Shown: piece after piece, positions 1 through 11,226 of the stretch
How positions within the stretch are numbered: position 1 is the first letter of the stretch
Layout: every line of letters starts with the position of its first letter
Assembly (NCBI GenBank): GCA_009792885.1
Contig: WMCF01000026.1
Coordinates: 2,790,001-2,854,000, forward strand
DNA: 64,000 bases
Direction of reading: 5' to 3'
Source: Eremophila alpestris peregrina
Lineage: Eukaryota; Chordata; Aves; Passeriformes; Alaudidae
Notes under the pieces: model-generated
What the model saw: only the letters and a program-made list of their open reading frames with translations
The model's database searches: none
What the model was told of the DNA's origin: nothing
Program-made: the position numbers and the translations under genes

Positions 1-1770
1 TTTGATTCTTGATAACTTTAATGATCCTCTGTAGAAACTGAGCATTATGGTGTGATTTAGGTCACTTTGATACACAGATGATATTACAAACCAACTGCAC
101 TGCTTTGGAAGGCTTTTATGTTAATGAATGGCAGTAGGATGTCATTTTGCTCTTGACACCTTAGATATAAGTGTTAGCTAATAGTGTAGGAGTAGGATCT
201 GTAAACCTGTGAAAAAATGTTAATTGTGCTTCTGACATTGACATCCCTTTGCCTCCAGAAAGCCATTAGCCTATCTCAGAATTCCCTACTATGAAATAGT
301 GAAGATATTTAACCTCATGTAAGTATCTTTTACACAGCATCATTAAAGTTAATGTTATAGGATATGTCCTGGCAGTGTTCTTTAGTTCATGAAGTTTGCA
401 TAATATTGCATATATTTATTTTGGGTTTTGGAAGCAGTGATATGGCTTAAGGTTTCCCCTTGGGGTTTGACCCTTTTTTGAAATCAATGTTATTGAATTG
501 GGAAGACCTCTACATTGAAATATATGATTATTTCAATAAGTAAGTTAAAAAGTTTATCTTTCTTTTGATGATACCAATATAGGAGCAAAATATTACATCT
601 CAAAAGTGCTCAAACGAAGCAGCAGCTGCAGAGACCACTTGCAATTCATGTGAATGCCTTGGCTTTACACAGACCCCAGTACTGGTTGGGTATGTGGGAC
701 ATAAAAGACAAAGCCAAGATAAGAGCTGTGCTCAGGGCACAGAGTTAAGTGGTACAGTAGCAGGATAGAGACCAGCATAATACATTCTCTGAGGCAGTGA
801 GAAACTTCCAGAAGCACTGGTTCCTCTCCCTACTTTGGCTTTGTGAAATGTGACATATGAAGCATGTCTTGAGTAGCAGGGGCTGACTCTTCACAGCAGT
901 GTGCTAGCCTGGTCCTTCTCATGCAGTCAAACAATTTACTGCAGGCAGCTGCTAGGGAGCTGCAAGGGCCAAATATTCACTCCAGGTTGTTGTGGGACAC
1001 TGAATTCAGACATTGTTTCAAAACAGGCATTTTGATGTATAGGTTCCAAAGGAATGCATGCAAACTCATCATGCTGTGCAGTTAGACCTGTGGATTTAAA
1101 TTATACAGGACTCTGAGTTTATTCAACAAATATGTTGTGTGTTTTCAAACACTACTAGCACAGACGGTTTCAATATTTTCAGCTGTGTAAATATTTCTGA
1201 AGGTTTGTCAGTGATTGTGTCCAGTTCCCAGATTTTGAAACCTTCAGCAGCAGGCTGCTCTGTGATAGCCTTGGAGGGAGCCCTGCAGAAGCAATCTGAA
1301 TAATGAGGCAGAGCTCCAGTGGTGATGAACGAGCCTTTGTAGATGTGGCAGTAGTATTCAAAAGGAACCAAACTATCAAATTGGAATGGCTCATTCCTTG
1401 TTATGTTAATGTGTCTGTTTAGGTACCTACATGCCCACATCCTCGATGGCTATTTGACCCCAAATAACTGCACTGTAATTGCTGTGGAGATACTTTGCTG
1501 TAGGTAATTGCTTCAACAACTTCATCTAGTAGTTTACCTACCTTTATTCCTCATGCTTCAACTGGCATGCCTCCTTTTCCTTTATAGCTTCTTTTATATA
1601 TATTTTTTTTTCTCTTATCCAGTTCTTCCACATCTGTATTGTCCTTGTTCCTTCACTGCTGATAACTGTCTGCTCTCCTAACATATATTAACATAGATTA
1701 AATAGATATTAAACAAGATGTCATACCCTGCCATAATATGTCATGTGCTAGAATTTTGTCCTATTTTTTT
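1..1770. other. unique AT-rich DNA, no confident gene
   Basis: No repeat family is recognised here. The stretch contains one exon-like island (259-318, plus strand) and one 105-codon minus-strand open frame (1123-1440), neither with enough support to call a gene. The open frame has mixed, non-repetitive amino-acid content but no matching splice or promoter signals. Confidence 0.5.
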
Positions 1771-1835
1771 TCACGGAATCACAAAATCACAGAATATTCT
1801 GAGTCAGAAGGGACCCACAGGGACCACTGAGTTAA
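1771..1835 (-). repeat. CR1/SINE 3' tail fragment
   Basis: The plus strand reads as repeated 'gaatcac' units, then 'agaatattctgagt' and 'gaagggacccacaggga'. This is the reverse complement of the 3' end shared by an avian CR1 subfamily and the tRNA-Ile SINE that borrows its tail. Only the tail is present, as expected for 5'-truncated retrotransposition or decay. Whether the parent was CR1 or the SINE cannot be decided. Confidence 0.75.
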
Positions 1836-2279
1836 GACTAACAGTTGAAGAAGATATCTCATTAGTTACACTTGTTTCCAAATATTTCCCGTGTTGTTAA
1901 TTTGGATAGTTAAGCCCTTTTTACTTATGTTTCTATCATAAGTTTGCTTGCATGTGAGGTCATGATAACCACCGGTAAAATTTCTTCTGAACTTCTGAAG
2001 CCATGAATAATCAATGAAAATATTGCCTTAATTTACATTTATAGATATGTTTTAACATTCTCTTCTGAAACTCTTTTACTTGGTCTGTTATTGCAAACAG
2101 TATGTTGAAAGTTCCAAGTCAATTGTTTGGCCCTTGATTAACATGTCCTTTTTATGTACTGATTCACAGTCACATAGCACAATTCTCCTCAGTGATTTAA
2201 AGGTTACAATTCCTTTTTAAAATCAGCATTCTCTCACTTCTTCCTAAGTAACTCTTTTTCCTCTCATAAGTTTGAGTTT

Positions 2280-2412
2280 GGGGTTGGTGTGGGTTTGGGT
2301 TTTTTTGGGGTTTTTTTTTTCTCTGTTGTTTTTGTTTAGGTTATTTGGTGGGGTTTTTTTGTTTTGCATTTTTTTGTGGTGTGGCTTTTTAGTTTGTTTT
2401 TTTTTTTCCCCA
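2280..2412 (+). repeat. T/G-rich low-complexity tract with G-quadruplex motif
   Basis: A run of T and G blocks. Its first 31 bases hold four G-runs of at least three separated by loops of 7, 3 and 7 bases (2280-2310), matching the usual G3+N1-7 quadruplex rule. The rest is T-runs with scattered GGGG, ending at a TTTTCCCC boundary. No gene is seen. Confidence 0.6.
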
Positions 2413-5400
2413 TAGGAGAGATGGTGTTATTGTTTGATTTCAGAGGTTTTTAAAAAACTTTTTGTCATCCAGACATGCCAGCATTTTCAATTATATGCAA
2501 GGCTTGACAGCCTGTGTGTTGGAGGAAATAGCACAAAGACAGGAAATATTTCAGAGAACTACATTAATTCAAGTTTGATCCAGGTTAACATGAGAAGCAA
2601 GTGACTTAGTTCATACTGTAATAAATACTGAAAGGCCATAAAACTTATGCTTACAAGTGTTGGAGTACATGTTAATTAGAACATTGAGTTCTACAGAGTA
2701 ATCTGGTTTCAGACAGCTTACTCTACAGTATGAACCAATATCTTCCAAAAATCAGGATCACAAATGTATCTGAAGATTAAAATTCATATTTTCACATCAA
2801 ATATCCAATTTTTGAAAAGAATTAGTGAGCACCCCCGTGAATGAAAATCCAATAGAGAACATCTGAGAAATGCAGTGGCTAAAAAGTAGGTTATATGATT
2901 CTTGAATTCTTAGAGAAAATAGTTGTATATGGTCCATAACTTGCAGTTCTCTTGAGACCCATACTATAATAGCATAACAAGTTTTAATGTCCACACTCAA
3001 AAATAATGTTGGAAAAAAGAGGAAAAGGTTAGAAAAACTAGTAGAATGTTTTGGGTAATTTTAAGGCAAAGTTTAAGAAGCAATGTTAGCATCACTTGTT
3101 TACATCAGAATACAGTCTTTGCCAGACAGAAGTGTCTTTATCCAGAGAAAGATGCATTAATCTGTTCCTCAGATACTAATGATGGATGCATTAAAAAAAA
3201 AAAGCAACATTAATGTTTAATAAATGAGAATAGTTTAAAAAGACAATTAAAATTCTGAATAGATGGATGAGAGACTGTAAATATATTTCAATATATGTTT
3301 TATTTTAGTTATACATACTTATTGCAAGAGTGGACCACATTAGCTAAAACTGAAACAGTTTTTATTCTCCCTTGAAATCCTATGGAATTTTTAATCTTGC
3401 TGTACCCTACAAGCTGTGGTATATTTAGTGTATTATTTTGCTTTTACATGCAGTAATGTCATATAACAACGACCAAAACTGCTTTGCACAGAGGTTGTTG
3501 CTATTGAATGTTAAAGATGGATCTGCTTTACTGTGGGAAAGTCTTGCTAAGAGCTTCAGTGTTGTTAACTAACAGAGGGGAGATTTCCCAAGCAGTCTAA
3601 AATTTATTGCTGTTCTTTAAGATAGACTCTTAACAGAATTATGTTTAGTCAATAGTAAGTTGGCCAAATACCTTAATCCTGTGAAAATTATTTTCACTGC
3701 AACATGTTGATGTCTGATAACAACATAAAAGTAGAACTGGACGTGAACATCCAGTATTTTTCTTATAGACCTCAATAGTTACTAATTCAAATTTAAGCAT
3801 CGTATTTTTTTTATCATATTGTCATTTGTCACAATTAATATATGTTGGAGACATGTACTTGAGAGATATCCATACTTCCACATGGCAGAAAAGATATTCC
3901 ATTCCTAGTCATTAGTTTTCTCAGATTTTCCACAAAATTAAGCCATTTACAAGGATGATATTGAATGTGTTGGAGAAGTCTGAATAGTTGATGTCATTGT
4001 TTTCTGAACTAATCAGTTGAATAATGCCATTGAAGTGTTCTCATGTTGGAGTTTCTGACTTGGGACAGTTTATAATTATATAAATATATATTTAAATGAA
4101 TGCCAGAAGTTTAGAATTTTAGGTCAGGTTTTTTGAGAAATTTGGAGGTTACTTTAGTAGCAGGGTGGTGGATTCACTGAGTTGAGCTTCTGTCTATTTA
4201 AGTATCTGCAACTATACTTTTTTTAATTCTGCCTCCCTCTTCCCCACCACCTGCCCCCCTTCGCCCTGCCTGATTTGGAACAGTAACCACTGTGCAGTAA
4301 CAATTAGGAATATTAACCAGCTAAAATTGGTTGTTAATTATTTTGTGTTAATTGTCATATGAACCAAACTTATCTCTGGCAGTAGGAAAGAATTTTTGAT
4401 CAGAACAGTAGTTTTAAAATTTACAGTATCATTTTGAACAAAGTCATGTATGGACTTGTCGAGGCAGGGGTAAAAAGCAGGAGATGAAAAAGAGAACTAT
4501 AGACACCCTTGTCATCAGTGCCTTAGTAGTCAAATAGATCAAGCTTCCCTGAATAACTGAGTTCTTGAATTATTAAAACATCTTCTTACTTTCCTGCAGA
4601 AGATGATAGACTTAATTTAAAAAGAGATATTAAATTTGAAGTGATAGTTCTCAACATCTTTTGTTCCACATTAATATGATTTACTGATGTTCATTTTTTC
4701 TGCTATAGCATGTTACCTTGCTTAAGCTATATGGAAAAAAAATTGCTTAAATAAAAAAATGTTCAGAGTTCCAAACCCCTCTGATTTTATGGTCTCCATA
4801 TCTGCCCAGGAGATTTGTCTCTCTATATTTGCCCCATACATCAAGAAGTGGAAAGCCCTTACCAGAGGGTGATTTGTGTTCTCCAATTTGTCCTCTAAAA
4901 GAATGTCTCTTTTTGCTACTAGTAGAGAGAGCCTTAGGAAACCAGCTTAAAATTAGTCTTTGTTAATAACCCATCACAGCTCAAAGATCAGATTAACAAC
5001 TCAAGCAATTAACAGACAGATTTTAGTGAAATCTGCTTATTGAGTTGCTTTTAATGTTCTGTTAAATATTTCACATCTTAAGAGAAAAGATTATTGAATG
5101 GAGCAGTAAGTGGGATGAGAAGGTTTACTCAGCTTGGGTTGTGGCCTGTGAAATGAATCTTTAACATTCTTTTTAATAAAACAATTAAGTTTCTCTTTTT
5201 AATTATGAAGATGTCACAAGATTTAGGATTATTTTTAGTATCCCAGGAAAAAGAATAAATAAGAGAATAAAAAAAAGCAAGAGCAAACCCACATATTTTC
5301 TTCATATGAGCTAGGAGCTAGACTTTTCTTTTATCTTCAAATTATTGTTTGTAAAAAGATTTTACAGGTTTTGGTTTGCTTTCACATGTGGGGAACAAAC

Positions 5401-8237
5401 ACAAGTGATTTCTATTAAAAAGAGAGCTAAAATGATAGAAAACCCTGGGAATATTCTGTGTTGCTTCAATGACAGCACAAATTGAACTGAATATAAAATA
5501 ACTTCCCATCTCTAAAACATACAGAAGATTATATATATATATAGCATAACATATAGAGCATAGTGAATAAGTATATATCAGTAAATGCTGCCACAAAGCA
5601 GTCACCTGAGGCTAATATAAAATATTCTAATATTATAAATCATGATAAAGAAAGTAAAATTCCCATTGAATCAGAGTTAAAAAATTAAACCAAGCAATTC
5701 TGTGTCCTGTTACCAAAAACTCTATGAAACATCTGCCCAAATATGTAAATACAGACAGAACAGTCATAGTTTCATCTATTTTCCTAAAAGTTTGATACAG
5801 TCATAATAAATTGACAGCTTCAGTATACTTTTGGATCAATTTCTTTAAAAATATTCAAACCAATACCCCCTAAAAATCAAAAGACAGAAGCAGAGAAGCC
5901 CCACTAGAGGTGATATTTAGCAAAAAATGTGACCACATTTCTGATTGAGAAGTATTTTGTAGTCACACCATGAACTCATACCAATTTTTTTATGGGAAAA
6001 ATTATTATGTTCCTTTAAGTAATCTTCTGCAAGTGGTGGATATCTTTATTGCATGTCATTAAACAGACCCATCATCATAACAGAATTTCTGAATTCTTAG
6101 ATGATATTGAGTTATAATGATATATAGCAGAACTTACCATCCAATTATAGATCTCCAGAGGAGAGAGCATAAGCAGTCAAAATGTGAAGTGATACTTCCT
6201 TTCAGTCAGAGGTGGTATTTCTGTATTTAACAGTCACTAATGTATCTTTTCTCCAGGTATTTGTCAAATTACTTTTTCAGGCCATCCCAAACATCCTGAA
6301 GCAAACACCAGCCTACAGAGGCAATAGGTAACTTAGGCACCTGCCCTCTCTTTGCTTGCTTTGCACTTTCTGACTGATGGCTTCACCTGTTGCTCTCTCT
6401 TTTTCCAAGAGAAAAGAGAGTGAGCATTTTTTACTTCTAAGTCCCTACTAAGGAAATCAGAACAAAGGGAATTGACACAACAGAGAAAATTGTCAAGTAG
6501 GTTGAATACCTGGGTTGAAAATCTCTATCGTAAAGAAATTGTTAAGGAAATCAGATGTCACTTTCATGTAGGGCCATATACAGATATTGAAATATCACAC
6601 TTCTCATTCTGGGCAATTTAAATAGTCTTGTTCAGACTATAATTGTGAATGCAATTTTCTAAGAATGAGACTGAGAATTAATTTAATTGAACTCAGGTTA
6701 AATTACTTCAGCTGAGATAAGATGAATGTTGATTAACAGAGTCAAATGCCAAGTCAATTAAAGTAATTCCAACTTAAGAAGAAAACATTTGTGACATATT
6801 TATTGAGGTCAAGTCTCTTGAACAAGATTACATGTGTTAGCTTTGACAGTATTGAAGTTCAGGTATGTCCAGGACATTATATGAACAAGAATTGCTGTCA
6901 ATAAATATGGAGCTTAAAAATAATCTTATCCTAATGTTCATGAAGTTAGAACCTTAAATGGAAAATGTCAAATTATACAGGCTGATATCCTTTAGTTTTA
7001 AATATAAATATGTAATTACAAACATTGGAACAATAAGCATGGTCTGCCAAAAGAAATTTGTTTACTTTATTGGATCTTGAATAATGACAAGAAAAAAAGT
7101 AATTTTTTTTAAGATTCTTGTATCACACAATTTTTATTCATTCCTCTGATTGCCAAAGTACAGCTTAACCTGCAATAAAAATATAAGCTATGATTACAAT
7201 GGAATTACACAAAATTAACAACTATTGATATTACAAAGCTGGAAAAAGGATTTCTTTTCAGTGTATCAACACACTGTGAAAAGCTACAGGAGAAGTAGAG
7301 GACAGTAACAAGATAGTTGCACTTTACCACACAACTAACGAATAAACTGCTCAGAGGTAAATCGTTTGAGCTCTTTGAGGTGAAATATGCTGATTGTAAC
7401 TAGGCCTTATATTGGAGAAGTCGTGAAATCCATTACGATACAAAAAATATATGAATATATGTATGAAATTCCTGTGTGTAGGGATGACACTTTTTTTGAA
7501 AAACAAAGCTGCCATATTGAAGATTTGTGAAGGTGCCTAAAGAACACCACATTTTAAAGGGAGAGGGACTAATTCTATTGACTGAAAAAAAAATCATTCT
7601 CAGATTTTGTTGGGTTTTTTTTGTTTTTTTTCTGAAATGGTGGAGGTATATGTTAGTTCAATAAACTTTCCTGTTTCTTCCACCTGTCAGCAGTAGAGTC
7701 TATGTGAGTGCAGTACTTATACCTCGAGGTAAGGATTTTTCCAGTTAACAGATTAAGTATGAGTGCTTAAAGCTTGTGCCTCCTGCTGATGGAGTAGATT
7801 TCCAGCCAGCAAAGAAATAAATGCTCGTGGAGAACAGAATGGCCCTACAAGAGTATTACTGATTGAGTAATAATAGTAGTGGACAATAAATAAGGGGTGG
7901 ATAAAAAGAAACAGTTTGATTTAAAAAAATGTTTTAGAGAAAGGTGATAAAAAATGGTCTGCTTGAAATGAAATGCATGTTCTTCATTCACAGAAGTTCA
8001 AAACAGCTGGCCTGTGAAATTGGCAGTTATTAGTAGGAATTTCTAATGAATTTGCCAAGTTGGAGTGGCACCATATGACAGGAAAATATAATATCCAGCT
8101 TATAAGGAGAAAAATATGCAGCTGCAAGCTGATGAATCTCAGTTGCATACAATTTATGAATAAATACTGAAAGTAAGTGTTCAAGTCATGACTGTAAATG
8201 AATAAATGTTGGAAAATAATGCATCAGTTCATCAAAA
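2413..8237. other. unique AT-rich DNA with two exon-like islands
   Basis: No recognised interspersed repeat. Two plus-strand islands with good splice-site context and compatible phase lie at 6257-6327 and 7691-7728 (see findings). A 7-bp-arm hairpin sits at 5017-5035. Everything else looks like ordinary non-coding sequence. Confidence 0.45.
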
Positions 8238-8818
8238 GTAGATTGTGTCAGACTAACCTTGTATCTGTCTTTGATAAGGCAACAGATTGATTGTCTAGAC
8301 AGGTAAATTCAGTTTTAATCTAATTTTGGTAAAACATTTGCTATAATATCATACAAAGAGGTGCAAGATGCTTAATGAAGTTTTGTTAGTGAGACAATTG
8401 TTGAATTTGTTGAAGTTTGGTAGTGAAACTCAAAAACAAGTAATGGGGGAAATTTAGTTTAATACTTTTAACTGATGTATTCACCTGGACAGTGGAAGTT
8501 TGCTGATGCAATGAAAATGGCAATGAGTGCAGAAAAGGATGGAGAGAGATACAGTAAGAATTAGATGTCTTAATTACTAGAAGTAGAATAAAATTCACTC
8601 ATTTGTAATTCAAAACTACTTCTATCAATGGTTTAGGCCATATAATGGAAACACTACAGTTAGAAGCAAAGAAAACCTTTGGGGTGTCCAAGTTAGCTAT
8701 GGATTGGTCAGGTTGAATAGGGCTTTGAGGGACTTGATCTGGTGGAAGGTGGCCCTAATCAAGGCAGGAGTTAGATGATTTTAAAGGTACCTCCTAGCCC
8801 AACACATTCTATGATTAC
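8238..8818 (+). repeat. decayed CR1 LINE (ORF2 part to 3' end)
   Basis: The left part (about 8238-8360) follows the CR1 reverse-transcriptase region, with 'cagactaacctt', 'gataaggcaacagattga' and 'gtaaaacatttg'. An 'agtttgctgatg' block follows near 8495. The right end (about 8680-8818) is the classic CR1 3' end in sense orientation: a 'caggttgaatagggctttgag' segment, a 'tagatgatttt' segment and the terminal 'attctatgatta'. All frames are broken. The middle is poorly conserved, so it could be one copy with deletions or two nested fragments. Confidence 0.75.
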
Positions 8819-10338
8819 TTGAAAGCAAAGCAGTTTTAAAAAATAGTTATTCAGCCTTGGAAAACATCAGTCAAACATTTTTAAGATGGAGTTACTGTTC
8901 TTGCATAAAACACTCATGAGACTTCCTGTGGAATGTTATATACAAGGAAGAAAAATATTTCTTTTCAGGATTAACAGGGGAATGGGAAATACCTTTAATG
9001 AGAGGAAAATTGAGAGGTTTGGCTGAAATGGTGTAATAAAAAAAATCTGAGTGATATATAAATATATTGGAATATGTTCACAGCAGCTGGGTGAAAAACA
9101 CCTAAAAGTTCATAGACATCAGAACAAAGGGGTGCAAACTTCTCACTAGTTAAGATAGCCTGGAAAAGGAAAGAAATCCTGTGTTTCTTACCACAGAAGG
9201 AATGGGACAAAGCTACTGCCTAATTTTAAAATCAGATTATTATTGTTTTATAAATGATTGTGTAGCATTGGTGACAGATTCAAGTGGTTCCTTCAGGTAT
9301 GTGCTTCTTAAATAGTCATAATGTTTGTTAAATAGATGAATAATATCTATTAATTTCATTTTGTTCTAAACTTGGAAATCCTTTATGTTGGCCTGCATAT
9401 GGAAAGAAGGAAAACCAAGGTTAAGGATCAGTATTGAAATAAATTGAGCATAAAATTTAGTACATTCCTTCAGGATCATTTTGTGTGTTCCTGTTTCATC
9501 TTCACCCTTTTTTAAATGATGGGAATTATTGTTTTTAGATATTCTATATTTTTTATCAAATGAGTTCCATATGTTTTCCTGATAAATAAAAGATTAAGGA
9601 GATTAAAATGAATATTCTAACATGAAGGCTTACTTATAAGCAACTTTGAAGTCACTGGAGGATTTGCATAGTAAAGATGGCTATACTTGAGAAAAAGTCT
9701 GCAGGATGCCACATGGACTTGAGGCCTTTCTTAGTGTCAGTCATTATAATCAGCATGTGGGTCTTAAGAATACTTACCTTGAAACTTTTTTGTGAGTCAT
9801 CTGTAATTTACAGTTTTTTGATACTCTGAGATAGAAATTAGTCTGGAGTCAAAGAGGCAACACCATGTAAAATGAGAAACTAAACTAGAATACCAAGCCT
9901 AATTGAATTGTGTGCTCTTCTTACACTTTGTAAATTTAAGCTTTTTTCAAACTTTTTTTTTAAAAAATTATGCCATTACAGTGCTAACCAATCTAAATAT
10001 TCTACTCTTAGAGCATAAAAATTTCCTAGAACAGCTGCTAAATCTAATGGAGATTATAGAATCATAGATTTCTGTAGGTATCTATCTATCTAGGTATAAA
10101 TGTCACACACCTCATCAAATATGGAGGGAGTAGGGATGAGAAATAAGGAGGGAAATGATAGTGGAAAAGGGTCAAAACACGTTCCCTTCAGAAAAATGTG
10201 AAATAAGGAATCTAGATATCACCAGCTCAGTGTCATTGAAGAGGCTTTTTTGAATGTTTGAGACAGTAGTGAGTTCAAGAGCATGAATTTGTGTCACATA
10301 TCCTACTAATTTGGATATTGTTCAACTGTTTTCAAAAG
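8819..10338. other. unique AT-rich DNA
   Basis: No gene or repeat is recognised. A short 'tagaatcatag' plus a TATC tetranucleotide stretch near 10058-10092 faintly resembles a CR1 tail, but is too short to call. Confidence 0.5.
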
Positions 10339-10344
10339 CTTATT
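10339..10344. repeat. left target-site duplication CTTATT
   Basis: Six bases immediately before the LTR's TGTTG end, identical to 10893-10898 after its CAACA end. Confidence 0.85.
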
Positions 10345-10892
10345 TGTTGATTTTCTGCCTCCTAATCGCGAGGGTCAGGCCCGGCCGGCAGCCACGGCAG
10401 AAGGCCAACAGCTCTGAGTGCTGGCTGGGATCTCTGAGGGTCCCCAAGCCACTTAGGATGGCTATCAACTAAGGATCGCCCGAAAGGAAGGAGGAGACCC
10501 TCGAGGAGGGGCAACAACCATCTTTAATCTCCAGGAGCCTGCCCTCAAGAGCCCAGAAGGGCTCTGAGCACAGGGTTATAACCAAAACCAGCAACCAATC
10601 ACAGAACAGTTACAAGTAACAGACAGCAAGGAACAGCCAATAAGGGCACAACATGGGGGGAGCCTGAGCCTGAGAACCAATCACCCTCGGCCCTGAGTAG
10701 AATTCTCTAGATGTTCGGGAGTGGCCGAGGGTGACAGGCAGAGCCCTCAGGGAGGAGAGAGGAGATTGACAAGAGGAGGAGGAGGTGGATTGGTAGATGG
10801 GAGGGGAGGACCCAGGACTTAACAACCCAACAAACAGAACAGGGAGAGATGGGGCAAACCAAATCAGAACAGGTAAGAAACAAACCCCAACA
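10345..10892 (-). mobile_element. solo LTR of an endogenous retrovirus, class II (ERVK-like)
   Basis: A sharply bounded GC- and CpG-rich block in AT-rich DNA. It opens with TGTTG and closes with CAACA, the inverted TG...CA ends of a retroviral LTR, and is flanked on both sides by the identical 6-mer CTTATT (10339-10344 and 10893-10898). A 6-bp target duplication is typical of class II (beta/alpha-like) retroviruses. Reading the minus strand, three ATTGG (inverted CCAAT) boxes lie between about 10681 and 10595, a TATAAC box at about 10582-10575, and an ATTAAA poly(A) signal at 10528-10523, in the proper U3-R-U5 order. No internal retroviral sequence remains, so it is a solo LTR left by recombination. 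Surviving CpGs and the perfect duplication suggest it is fairly young. The minus-strand open frame at 10610-10825 lies inside it and is not a gene. Confidence 0.85.
10523..10528 (-). promoter_or_regulatory. LTR poly(A) signal ATTAAA
   Basis: TTTAAT on the plus strand, giving ATTAAA on the LTR's sense (minus) strand, about 50 bases downstream of the TATA-like box. This is where the R region's processing signal is expected. Confidence 0.6.
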
Positions 10893-10898
10893 CTTATT
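10893..10898. repeat. right target-site duplication CTTATT
   Basis: Six bases immediately after the LTR, identical to 10339-10344. The pair marks a retroviral integration with a 6-bp stagger. Confidence 0.85.
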
Positions 10899-11175
10899 TG
10901 AGCCTGTAATTATGTTTTCAGTTTTGCATAGATCTAAAGTAAAAATTGCTGTCTGTTAATGTATGATTGGTGATAGAGAATGTCAGAATATTCATAATGA
11001 CTGGAAGAAAACAAAACAGTCAATGAGCATACACAAGTTTTCTGTCAGCTTTGTTGCTTATGTCTTTTGTCTCCAGCGCATCACTGAGGTATAGTCCCAC
11101 AATAGCCCATTTCTCTTGGTTATTCGTGACCTTAAAGTTGTATCAAGTAGAATAAAGTTAAAAATAACATCATTG
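10899..11175. other. unique DNA between the LTR and a CR1 tail
   Basis: AT-rich sequence with nothing recognised. Confidence 0.5.
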
Positions 11176-11226
11176 ATAGAATCACAGAATCGTTAAGGTT
11201 GGAAAAAACCTTTAAAAATCATAGTG
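11176..11226 (-). repeat. CR1 3' tail fragment
   Basis: The plus strand reads 'atagaatcacagaatcgtta', then 'aggttggaaaaaacctttaa'. This is the reverse complement of the CR1 3' terminus with its 8-bp-like tail. About 50 bases, 5'-truncated. Confidence 0.8.

Noticed and set aside
1123..1440. 105-codon minus-strand ORF
   Set aside because: Composition is protein-like but the length is within chance for this window and no gene structure or known family is visible.
8265..8305. Splice-like exon around 'gataaggcaacagattga' with GTAAAT donor
   Set aside because: The sequence is part of the decayed CR1 reverse-transcriptase region.
10058..10092. CR1 tail near a TATC repeat
   Set aside because: Only about a dozen bases match; too short to separate from chance.
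10610..10825. 71-codon minus-strand ORF
   Set aside because: Lies inside the solo LTR between CCAAT boxes and the U3 end.
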